Assembly (NCBI GenBank): GCA_030142905.1
Contig: JASJOG010000043.1
Location: 1 to 64,000 of the forward strand
Length of the DNA: 64,000 nucleotides
Direction: 5' to 3'
Source of the DNA: Heliopora coerulea
Taxonomy: Eukaryota; Cnidaria; Anthozoa; Scleralcyonacea; Helioporidae
A program made the position numbers and the translations under genes. Below, one piece after another: positions 12,201 to 20,956 of the stretch (the stretch's first letter is position 1; each line of letters opens with the position of its first letter). A model generated the notes under the pieces. It saw only the letters and a list, made by a program, of their open reading frames with translations, did not search any database and was not told the DNA's origin.

Positions 12201-15200
12201 AAAGACAGTGAATTCGCTGTGAGTAAGCTTAAAACATACTCAACTTTGCAGTTATAGTAATGTCTCGATTAAAATGCGTTCATCTTTTTGGAAGCTGTCC
12301 TTGAGGTTTATGTATCCAGAAGCGGGAGATGTTTTGTCACAACAAAACAGCTTTTGCAAACTTGTTTTGGATTTTTTTTGTATTGGTGGTTAGGGCTCTC
12401 GAAAGTCTTTCACATCTTGAAACCTCCAGGTCACGTCATTTCAGGACCTCACTTTAACAAACTCCAAACTGTTCTTTAGTGTATCAGTAACCGGCCCATA
12501 CGCACGTTTGATTAGTTACTTATATAATTCTTGCAATTTATTTCTCAATTACAAAGACCTTATGGCTTGAGAGAACCTGTCTGCAAACTAAATATCGTTT
12601 TCCCGGAATCCTTCGATGGTTTGAAGTCATTCATGTTTCTAAAGTAAGTTTACAGTTTCTTGAAGATTAAACCATGCATCTTCTAAGTCGTGTTATTAAA
12701 GCCCGCGCTTGCCCGAATGCCGAGTTATTAGTGACTATTTTTTTTTTAAAACGTCTTATCAATAAAAGGACGAGATATCACCAGTGAACGTCGCGTTAGA
12801 AACAATGCAATCCAAGAATCAAGAATTGAAAACTCTCATATCGCGCTATAAGAAGAATTCACAACAGACTATAAACCCATTGAGTATGGCGTTAAATGGA
12901 GTAATTGATGCCGCGGTTATGGGTGGCATAGCTAACTACAACAAGGTAAGCAGCTCTGGTTACAGCTATCTATGTTGACATTATCTTTTCTTTCAACCTG
13001 TACGTCCACTCATTCAACTGGTCATACTTCCTTTATTCCCCTTCCCTTCTTTTCCCCTTGGATCCTTCCTTCGTTCTCTCCTTCCTTGATCACTTGGTTG
13101 GTCCATCAGTTAGTCATTTACTCAGTCGATCAGTCAGTCAACTAGTGAGAACCATCAGTCATCGTCGTCTCCATCGTTCAACATCTTCTTCGCCTTCTCC
13201 CTCAGGCGGGGTCGTCCTCTTTGATATACCGCCTCTGCACTGTACTCTTTCGAACACGTCTACTGTCAATTCCAGCTCCGTCAGCCTTTTTCCACACCGT
13301 TTCTCCATTATATTCTCTCCTTCCTTGGGACCGTCTACTTGTGACTGGCATACTCCATGCTCTCCTTACTGCATCTTCTGCCTACATCCTTTTCTTATGA
13401 CCATCCCACCTCATTCTAGTTTTCTCCCACTTTTTTACTGCTTTTTTTACTTTCATTTTTTTTAATCGTTTAACTTATCGGTTCATAAATAACCATCACT
13501 GATTTATTTACTGTTTCTTTATCCATTCCCATCTGTGCGTTATTCCTTCGATGCTAAACCTTGACATCTTACTTCACTTTTCTTACAGGCATTTCTTAAA
13601 GAAAATTTTCTCAAGGAGAATCCCGACGATAAACACAGTGTGGATCAACTGAAGTCTCTTATAAGTGACCAGGCGAGCTCAAGAAAATGAACTTAAATGG
13701 GTTTTAGTTTACCATTTTGTTTTCCATCCATTCATACAATCCTTCCATTATAAATATTTATTACTTCAGATGAGCAAAAGCTTAAACCCCGTACAAAGGA
13801 CCAAGTTTTACGTGAGAATTTTTCCCTGACAATGTATTAATGATAGTTTTCTGAAGTGATCTACTAAATGGCTGTTTTCCTTATTCATCTGCTGAATACA
13901 GCTACCAGACTGGTTTTCGAAATCTCGTTGGTGGTATTAATCTTAACAGTTGTCTTCCCGTTTTCTTTGGAAATTAAATATTTCCATGAAAAAGAAAATT
14001 CCGCGAGGTGAACTGGTAGTTTTATTCAGCTGACATAATGAAAGGAACGTACTGTTCTTAGTTGTACGGTTTTGGGGTATATACAGCCTCAACCTTACCA
14101 CGTGTTCATATAGCCCAGTGCAGAGCCACTCATGTTGTAAATGGTGGACGTGAATAACACAACCTACCATAATTTCTCAGTAGCAACAAAGTCAATACAC
14201 ATTTAAAGTGAAAAAAAAAATATATATATCGTTCACTTTAAATGTGTACAACCTACCACATTTAGCAACAAAGTCAATACACATTTAAAGTGAAAAAAAA
14301 AAATATATATCGTTCACTTTAAATGTGTACAACCTACCACATTTACCTCACTTTATTAAAAATTCTATTCGTGGTAACTAAGGTTAGTTTTTTCCAGGTT
14401 GAGATACTTAGAGAAGGCATGAAGGTGCATGGTGAGCTCGTGACAGCTGCACTGAAACCGTTCCACGAAAACTTGGATAAAAGATTTTCAGAAATGATGA
14501 ACCAAGTACCAAAACAACCCAGAAGACAAGTAAATGTAATTATCTCTTATTAGTAGAAACTTGGTCGAGTACTATTGCAACTATTGCAAATGCTGCATTC
14601 TGATTGGCTACGCTGCTCGCTATCTATTTGTCGATAGATAGCGAGTAGTGAAAATGGCTTCCACCTCTCGTTTTTGTGAAGTTTCTGAAGACGAAATAGA
14701 ATGCTTACTTGAAAGTGCAATCCCGGAGAAGACGAAAAATGTTCTTTGCAAAGTCTGTTTCTACTAAAACAATTAGATTATTCGCTCTCGATTTCTATGA
14801 GGTGATAGTTGACGAGGGCGAAGCCCGAGTCAACTATCACCTCATAGAAATCGAGAGCGAATAATCTAATTGTTAATTACAGTTGTGTACTGGTTGGTAA
14901 TGACAGCACAACATTTACTTCTTAAACTCATTAATAATTGATGAATTACATTAGCCAATCCATGAATGTATTTTGATACCCATTAAAATCTTGTAGGAAA
15001 CTCAGAGGTAATTTAGATGACATGTCTCATAATACCGATATACAAATCAACGAAACAGGCGAGCGATAAATCACTGATAATACACGTTTCAGAAGCAAGT
15101 TCAAACACCCGTTTAACGTGTTTCTTCAGGGACTTCAAACACTCAAAAACAACAAAAACCCCATGCAGAGCTATCGCCTCGGTCTTCATTTTTTCCCTTT

Positions 15201-17882
15201 TGTTTGCAACCGCTAATGAAACACTCAAACTTATGTTTCATTTACTACTTCTTAAACCTATACAACCTTCGATCGATACAAGGTTGACAACCGGGATTCC
15301 ACGAGTTTGGCACGGTTCGAAAGATCAGGTGGATATAAAGATTCTTGTTAATATTTCGGTGAAATTCAAGATAAATCTACAGTAAGCGTGACCAACTTAG
15401 TTATATTTAGGCCCACATTGTAAACATTAAAAACTTGAACACCGGCACCGCGTGGCAAAGAAACGGAATAAATGATGTGATGACTATCTATTTAAGTATG
15501 GTACAAAGTGCATCTGTATTTCAGTTTCTGCGTGTTTTGTAACCGTGAACGTAAACGCGGCCGTACTATATGTGCATTTAACCCATATTATTTGATTACT
15601 TTTTAGTACAAATCGGTTAGCGTCAGGGAACGTCACCCTGACCGATCCTCCCATCTGGTTCGGGGAAGCACCATTGTCGGCAACAGAAGTACAGTTATTA
15701 TTGGCAGAGGACTTGGTCCCATCCAAGATGAGTAAGAGTGCTATCAGCTAAGAAATGAATGTAATTATAAACTTAAATGGGACTCACACAGATATTTAGT
15801 CCACAATGTTTAGGGTTGTAATATATATTTATAAAGTATTGTCAGTATTTAAAAATTTATTTTGCTGTCATTTAAATTTTCCAACTTGTTGTAGGGCTCC
15901 TCCCAACTTACCACAGAAACACTATTCCTCCGAAAAAGTTCCCCCCTTACCGAAACGTGTTAGTGTGCAGACCGTAAGTATATCATTCTTTTTACTGGTA
16001 TTTTCAAAGATTGTTATCAGTTGTTTTTGATGTAATCGTCGTCATCGCTGTTGTGGCCTAGATTGCCTTGAAGTTCAGGCGGAGTATTGGACTAAATTTT
16101 TGACGATGGTGAATTAAATGGACTTATTGTTGAATTTGAGTACTGGATGCCAATCGATGAAAGGACGCGCAAATCCGCAATCACCAGTTAATTTGTTATC
16201 TAATTCTATTTGTTATATGACTGAGCTCGCTTTTCGCTTCGTCGGACTGGTCATTTTGCCATCTTCCCATGAAGATCCCCTGAACTGTCGAGATATTGTG
16301 GAACACAAAGTTTTGGCAGAGCTGATTATAATGAAAGTTGAGAAGAATTAAGTATATAAAGTGAAACCATGGCAACCTCAGGCAACTGCTTTCCCTTAGG
16401 GACCTCGCACTCAATAAGTTTTTAATATTTCCTTTGAGTTGCCAAGTTCAGATTTCACAATTTACTGTAGAAACTATTTTGAATCCAGTCAATGCATATC
16501 TAATCGAGCCACATCCTTAGAAGTTTCATTAATTCAGGATTAAGTTAACCAGTTAACGCACCCCCGGGGCAAGGACAAGTTTTTCTAAAATTAAAATCTT
16601 GAAAGTTTGCAATAAAGTTAAGTGTCTAATTTATGCTGGATAACCCTATCAGCTACCTAAACTGTTCTCGTTAGAGGTCCAATAAGGACCACCCCTGATG
16701 GGTCCAGTGTTACTGCAGGAGGAAACCGGACTACCCGGCGGAAACCTGCGATGTTTAGTAGAGTCAAACTGGACAACACTCTTCTTACACGTGACCAAGG
16801 TAACTTTAATCAGATGACTGCACTGAACTGGAACCGAATCCTCTACACAGTAGTGAAAGACACGTGCACCTCCACTGTGTCTCCAGCGCCCTCAAACTGT
16901 GCTTCCACCATCCACAAAGCGATGTTTTGTGTAAATGTGGTCGTAGTGTCTGAAACCTTTGGATCTCTAACTTATATCTTCAATTCAAGTTCATTGTTGG
17001 TTTTTTTTTGTTGTTTTTTTTTTTTAAATTTAGTCCTCCCCTCTCGTGCGACCGGATGACTTAGACATGCCACCCCCCAAGCCTGAGCGTAAATCCACCA
17101 TGTCTCGACCAACGGACCTGGACCTATCGCACTCGCCACAGCGACCTCGTTCCGTCAGTCCGTCTCCATTGACGACGCCCGATGAAGCAGTAAGTTTAAC
17201 ATTGTGTCACAGAAGAAAGAAACAAATAAAAATTAAAAAAGTGTGTAGGCTGTGTGTTGACTAATTTGAGGACTTTTTGATCATGTATTCAAACAGTCAG
17301 GCAGGCAGGGAAGCAAGAAGGCAGACTGGGAGACCCACAGACAGGCAGTCAGGCAAGAAACCAGACAGGCAGGCAGAGAGGTAGGCTGTCAGGCAAGGAA
17401 GCAAGCAAATAGACACACAGACAGACCGACAGAGAGGTAGGCAGGAAAGCTGACGGACAGGCAGACATTTAAAAAGGCAGAAGGTTGACAAATTGCAGAA
17501 ACCGAAAATTGAGCGAAGCTGTTCGTAATAGAGTGAAACGAGTTTAAAGTCATTTAGACTGTGTACGGACCATTCTGGGGTTGTTTCCTATTTTTAATCA
17601 TGGTTTGGACTGACAAACACACAGAACGACAGACAGACAAATGTACAGAAAGACACACGCTCAGGACTATAGGTAGGCCGGCCGACTAACAGACACACAG
17701 AATAACAGATAGAGATAGGGAAAGTGAAAGACAGAGAAGAAGAGGGGCGCGGAGAAGTAATAAGCAATTGTAGGTTCAAGCAAATTTTTTTCTCATTTTT
17801 ACCAATTATTTAGTTTGTAATTTAATTCTTCTTAATATTGCAGGCCCCTCCTCGTCCTCCAAAAACGCCAAAGAAATTCTAA
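251..17882 (+). CDS. DOCK: DOCK-family Rho guanine-nucleotide exchange factor (DOCK1-5 type), 3' part
   Basis: DOCK proteins activate Rac through the DHR-2 (DOCKER) domain at the plasma membrane and usually partner with ELMO and Crk. Exons: 251-345, 1175-1253, 1348-1448, 2600-2658, 4734-4805, 5331-5407, 6041-6126, 6335-6494, 6728-6768, 7119-7209, 7413-7526, 7814-7903, 8325-8429, 8754-8840, 9541-9595, 10716-10797, 12134-12218, 12557-12643, 12769-12945, 13589-13672, 14398-14529, 15607-15731, 15895-15973, 17034-17189, 17844-17882. They sum to 2358 nt (785 codons plus stop) and every phase joins correctly. Landmarks are [12 protein letters not shown] (exon 7119), [12 protein letters not shown] (8325), [14 protein letters not shown] [11 protein letters not shown] (12557), and the lobe C segment [19 protein letters not shown] (12769) that contains the nucleotide-sensor valine region. 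The last four exons are Pro-rich ([18 protein letters not shown]), resembling Crk SH3 ligands. The 5' exons lie left of the window. Sequence resembles both DOCK1/5 and DOCK3/4, so the subfamily is left open. One intron uses a GC donor (13673). Confidence 0.95.
400..1060 (+). repeat. degenerate TG-rich minisatellite in DOCK intron
   Basis: Loose tandem copies of a roughly 8-10 base unit of the type TGTGTTCCGTGC fill most of the intron between exons 251-345 and 1175-1253. All three + frames stay fairly open and Cys/Val/Leu-rich because TGT/TGC/GTG recur. That is a composition effect, not a gene. Confidence 0.75.
2091..2236. repeat. inverted repeat (MITE-like), arms about 46 bp
   Basis: Left arm 2091-2136 and right arm 2190-2236 are near reverse complements, sharing the core GTTCTTCCTCCGATTT. 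The spacer is AT-rich. It sits inside a DOCK intron and has no coding capacity. Likely a non-autonomous DNA element or its remnant. Confidence 0.7.
2868..4142 (-). mobile_element. mariner element with TIRs and TA target duplication
   Basis: Terminal inverted repeats begin TTGGGTTGGCAACTAAGTTC on the left and end with the reverse complement (GAACTTAGTTGCCAACCCAA) on the right. TA dinucleotides flank both sides (2866-2867 and 4143-4144). The length of 1275 bp fits a complete mariner. The TIR start resembles, from memory, that of mellifera-subfamily mariners. It sits in the DOCK intron between exons 2600-2658 and 4734-4805, antisense to the gene. Confidence 0.95.
2944..3995 (-). pseudogene. mariner transposase, one-base frameshift near the N-terminus
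   Basis: Cut-and-paste transposase (nuclear, acts on the flanking TIRs). A 314-residue open frame (3888 down to 2944) contains the helix-turn-helix region and a DD34D-type catalytic domain: TGDEKWC (first Asp), LLHDNARPH (second Asp) and [13 protein letters not shown] (third Asp), with the WVPH linker motif. The family-typical start ATG is at 3995, giving [13 protein letters not shown], but this frame is lost after about residue 17. A run of five A on the + strand at about 3944-3948 is one base short, and the following [12 protein letters not shown] segment is in the other frame. The rest of the protein is undamaged, so inactivation looks recent or the internal Met at 3888 is used. Confidence 0.9.
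5596..5772. repeat. long inverted repeat with tRNA-like apex
   Basis: Arms of about 46 bp (5596-5641 and 5726-5772) share the core CTGCCGAAGTCAACTGAA and its complement, with a few mismatches. The spacer is almost exactly one tRNA length and tRNA-like (separate entry). No transposase is present. It resembles a MITE that carries a tRNA-like insert, or a tRNA pseudogene that generated a palindrome. Confidence 0.75.
5648..5719 (+). tRNA. degenerate tRNA-like sequence (possible pseudo-tRNA, anticodon GGT if folded)
   Basis: The acceptor stem is intact: GACTCGA (5648-5654) pairs 7/7 with TCGAGTC (5712-5718). There is an A-box-like TAACTCAACAGG and a B-box-like GAGTTCAAATCCC. The D stem retains CTC/GAG. 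The anticodon stem (CGGA/CCCG) and the T stem each have one A-C mismatch. The loop would present GGT (Thr). The acceptor stem is extended by the flanking palindrome. I judge it a pseudogene or SINE-like head, not a working tRNA. Confidence 0.4.
7976..8275 (+). repeat. TGG/TGA trinucleotide low-complexity tract
   Basis: Interrupted GGTGGTGAT-type microsatellite filling the DOCK intron between exons 7814-7903 and 8325-8429. The complementary His/Thr/Ile-rich reading frame is a composition artefact. Confidence 0.9.
8885..9200 (+). repeat. CAA/ACAATAACA low-complexity tract
   Basis: Interrupted CAACAG/ACCACAACAATAAC repeats in the DOCK intron after exon 8754-8840. The Thr-rich and Val-rich open frames across it are artefacts. 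Confidence 0.9.
10171..10580. repeat. imperfect inverted repeat, arms about 75-90 bp
   Basis: Left arm 10171-10245 and right arm 10494-10580 share CTGATCTCTAGAGAAGACTG in opposite orientation plus flanking matches. The spacer of about 250 bp has no recognised gene. Likely a non-autonomous DNA transposon in the DOCK intron before exon 10716-10797. Confidence 0.65.
10925..10994. repeat. short palindrome (TTCTCATATAAT family)
   Basis: GTTCTCATATAAT at the left and ATTATATGAGAAC at the right enclose a GC-rich core with GCGATAGTCGC. A related diverged copy follows at about 11075-11155 (TCGTGCGACTATCGCACGA and TACACGAGAAC). Confidence 0.6.
11369..11650. mobile_element. short inverted-repeat element with hammerhead-like motif (Penelope-related, non-autonomous)
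   Basis: Arms 11369-11437 and 11580-11650 are near reverse complements. Both include ACTAATGCCCAGCAT-like and ATATTCTTAGAAC segments that recur at the ends of the large Penelope element at 37321-42179. Inside lies the hammerhead-like motif 11532-11564. There is no ORF. It looks like a non-autonomous pLTR-type derivative of Penelope-like elements. The family link is inferred from shared motifs. Confidence 0.6.
11532..11564 (+). ncRNA. hammerhead-ribozyme-like motif
   Basis: Core box CTGAAGA (11532-11538) is followed by a 6-bp stem II (TGCTGA/TCAGCA with GCAT loop), then ACGAAACGTC with the GAAA box. This is the CUGANGA...GAAA layout of hammerheads reported in Penelope-like elements. Two extra bases (AC) between stem II and GAAA are non-canonical, so activity is uncertain. 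Confidence 0.45.
14199..14345. repeat. tandemly duplicated small palindrome
   Basis: Two near-identical copies of about 80 bp, each with ACATTTAAAGTGAA, an A-run plus TATATA, and the complement TTCACTTTAAATGT. They lie just upstream of the acceptor for DOCK exon 14398-14529. Confidence 0.75.
14770..14872. repeat. near-perfect 100-base hairpin
   Basis: Arms 14770-14813 and 14829-14872 are perfect 44-base reverse complements. The inner GGGC/GCCC extends the stem past two mismatches to a GAA loop. A second smaller palindrome (CTCGCTATCTAT/ATAGATAGCGAG) is at about 14609-14645, possibly part of the same MITE. Located in a DOCK intron. Confidence 0.9.
16660..16930 (+). repeat. interspersed repeat shared with 30120-30260 and 43800-43960
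   Basis: The segment GGTCCAGTGTTACTGCAGGA, followed by CAACACTCTTCTTAC and AAGGTAACTTTAATCAGA, is recognisable in diverged form in both copies of the tandem duplication next to the SINEs. It is an interspersed family of unknown class and encodes nothing recognisable here. Confidence 0.55.
17295..17480 (+). repeat. GGCAG/CAGACAGG low-complexity tract
   Basis: Interrupted GGCAGGCAG-type repeats in the last DOCK intron, followed at 17610-17725 by ACAGACAGA-type repeats. Confidence 0.85.
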
Positions 17883-18387
17883 GTCTGGTAGATATATTGT
17901 TTAGGAGTTATATATTTTTATAATGATTGTCAGCCAATTGACGCACAAGTACGCCAGCGATGAAATGCCGGGACTTCGCAGAAGCAGACCGCAGTCCAAC
18001 CAAAATGATGTCAATGAATGTCGTCGTTCTAAGAATGGGTGGACCTAATTATGTAATATATTAACCTGAAGAAAACTTACTTCAGTCGACAAACCTGTAA
18101 TGCGACAATTACGCCGAAGTCCCACAGCAGTGGATGAAAAGATATTTCGCTCAAACAGACATCGATTTATTGATATTTTTTCAAATTAATGTATGATTTT
18201 CAAGAAACGATTTTCCCAAAGCAAATTCCACCGAAGAAGACAGGAAATGCAATTTTGTATTAAATTTCAAGGATTCTGTGTTCCACATTTTAATTGATTG
18301 TCAAAAAAGATTAACGAGATATTTCGATAGTAGTTTACTCGTAATCCATTTTTACTGCTTTGCTTTCCTATGACATGTCCACGTCAG

Positions 18388-18393
18388 AATAAA
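18388..18393 (+). promoter_or_regulatory. candidate DOCK polyadenylation signal AATAAA
   Basis: AATAAA about 500 bases past the DOCK stop codon, the first canonical hexamer in good position. Inferred only; no cleavage site can be seen. Confidence 0.4.
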
Positions 18394-18442
18394 ATGCCTC
18401 GCGTGGAAGCACCGCAATCCTTAATGTTGAAGTTTTATTTTA

Positions 18443-18694
18443 ATCTTAGGACGAATATCAATGCCCAGCACAAAACACGGAGCAAAGCCATAGAATAAGT
18501 TAAGATTTATTAAACTAACTTACGTTTCATAGTCCAATAAATGGCTTTCATCCGTGTTTTGTGCTGGACATTGATATTCGTCCTAAGATTAAGATTCCCC
18601 GCCTGGTTCTTCACTTGCGATTAGTTTAAAGTTTTATTTTAGTTTTCTTCATAACCAACTCATTTAACTGCTTCCAGGCGGGATCAATCTTCCA
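18443..18694. repeat. nested inverted repeats, Penelope-end-like
   Basis: Arms 18443-18490 and 18542-18589 pair across ATCAATGCCCAGCACAAAAC-type sequence. A second pair, CCCCGCCTGG (about 18597) and CCAGGCGGG (about 18676), follows. The order CTGG(A/G)CAT-TGATATTC then GCCTGGTTC mirrors the right end of the Penelope element at about 42120-42170, so this is probably a solo end or short derivative. Confidence 0.55.
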
Positions 18695-18699
18695 TGATT

Positions 18700-20956
18700 G
18701 TCCTTTGCCTGGTTCGAGCTAGAGTTTTCTTAACACGAGTGAGGCTCTGCTGCTCTCATGTGATGTCGTGACGTCAGGTTTGTATAAGTAATACCATGAC
18801 ACAGGGAAATTAGTGATCAAATGTCCACGAAAGCCGAGGGCGGTTTGGGGAATGTCGTGGTATTAGTTTGTAATACCGTGATTACCGACGAAATTTAATA
18901 GGTATTGTTTGAAATTCTCTTTGGGACGTTAGTTATTGTTCATGGTGAGTACCAGCCCTTGTATAACTTGATTGATTTAATGCGTTCTGTCACATAAAAC
19001 AGTACCCTTTTGGTGTTCGCTTATGTATGTTAATGAGGGAAAATTGGTAAAAGTATGCATGCTGATGAGGGAATGTAGAGATTAAATCTTCCGTTGAGAA
19101 CAATAGAAACGGAGGTCATCATGATATTACCTGGACAATATCCCTAGCCATCAATTAGTTTTACCTCGAAAGCTTTGAGTAAGTTTTTCGACGTCACGAT
19201 TTCAACTGAATGCAATTAGAGTCAGATGGGAAAATGTGTGATAAGATTGAAATCGCTGGCTAGATGTAATCAGTCACATGAGCAGAAGGTAGACAACATG
19301 ATGAGGCCAATTTAGGCGGGGGCGCAGCTCACGCGCTCTCCCTTGCTCCCCATTTTTGATTAGTTGTCATGTGACTTTAAGCTTGGTTGCAAAACACAAG
19401 TATTTAAACAGGTCGACGACCAAGAACATTTGATGTCTATTTTCAAAAAGAGTCGGAAACATGTTTTAAAACTTTTTGACTTGCCTCTTTCACTATGGAG
19501 ATACACTTAAGAATTCTGAGCTGGGCTCTGATCTTTTTATTACGATTACGCTTTCCGCCCGGAAAATCAATAGCCAAGATTATAAGAAATTCAATTTAAA
19601 AGGTCACCGGAAACGACCATAGCATAAATATTCTTCCATTAAAACGTGACATAGTGGCATGAATTTTCAAAAACATTTTGCGCCCCCCGCATTCCAAAAA
19701 TTCTGGATACGCCCCTGACATGATAATGAAGACAGAAAATATTTGCCTGTTATAGTCCATTTGTAAGTTGACGGTGGGAGGGAGCTTTAAAGAACCAAGT
19801 AATGAAAACTTAACAGCATGTGAAGTGAAATGCGTGGGAGAGGGGGTAGAAAATCAAAAGGAAAGGAAGATGTTCGTTATTCCCGTGAGGTTGGATGGGG
19901 CCAAGTTTGAAAATAAGATGTCTTGTCACTTGGAGCAATTGTTACCCCCTGATTTGGAGCGATTGCACAGTCTTTCATGTCTGAAACCGAACAGTTCTTT
20001 CTTTCCTTCTAAATGTCTTTTCCACCGTCCCACACATTTTTTTTTACCGTACTGTTGAATATTCATCACACACCTGACATACACTCCATCCCAGTGTCAG
20101 CCTGCTGATCGATAATGAAAACGGCAAATAACTTTCCATTGTCATTGTCATTTAATTGCCTTTGGTTCATATGATTGGTTGGATATACCTCGCAGTTTGT
20201 GACAGTGTCACAGTAACATACTAAAAATTCGTTGATTAGGGCTACAATAGAACCGTGATGGGAACTAATTTAAGATTGCAAAGCATTGAACTTTCATCCG
20301 ATATTTTCAATTTTCTTTCTACTATTTTCCAAATGAAAGAAAACCAGTTGAAATTAGTTGGGCGGAACTGAAAAGAAGGAATACTACAGAACACCAATAC
20401 AAGACCCACGTACTGAATCGTCTGCTTGCAATTTCTTGAGCTCAGCGAGTAGTACTGGTTAGAGTCGGGGAACAGTCCTAACATGCCATCTTCTATTTAA
20501 ACTTAAAAAATGGTGGAAAGAGAAAAAGAAAATGTGGATCTGCATTTCATAATACATTTCAAAACCTTCATTACGCAAGGCATTTTCTTTGTTTCATTCG
20601 AAATTCTTAAAAATAAACATGGGTAGAGGAAACTATATCCGACTGAAACATAGCAAACAAACCCTTGAATCAATAATTTTTTTAGTTATTTTTTACTTAT
20701 TCATTCTTTTCCTTCAAGTGGACGTGGATGACCTTATATGGCATAACCAGGAAAAGGCCAATTGGGAGATTATTCCAACAGCCCGGCATCCATATTGAAA
20801 TTCAAAAAATTAGTGATATGGCGACTTGTGAAATCCATAGCCATCCTAGGCGGAGCAGTTCGTATTAGCTCTTTTAACCTAGAACTATTCTCGTTTATAT
20901 TTTTCTCGTCTTTTATAGCCGGTTATTTTTATGAATATAGGAAGGAGCTCAAATCA
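18700..20956. other. intergenic region between DOCK and PPP2R2
   Basis: No coding exon recognised. At 19460-19575 it holds one arm of the inverted-repeat family also seen at 27056-27256 (shared AAGAATTCTGAGCTGGGCTC and CCGCCCGGAAAATCAATAG). The last few hundred bases presumably contain the PPP2R2 promoter and 5' UTR, but I see no TATA box or distinctive site. Confidence 0.6.

Noticed and set aside
13058..13465. 135-codon Ser/Pro/Phe-rich plus frame
   Set aside because: A pyrimidine-rich DOCK intron immediately downstream of exon 12769-12945. The composition explains openness and there is no homology I recognise.
15017..15385. 122-codon plus frame in a DOCK intron
   Set aside because: It lies between exons 14398-14529 and 15607-15731, overlaps a similar minus frame and shows no domain.
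17297..17779. Leu/Ser/Cys-rich minus frames
   Set aside because: Artefacts of GGCAG and ACAGA repeats in the last DOCK intron.
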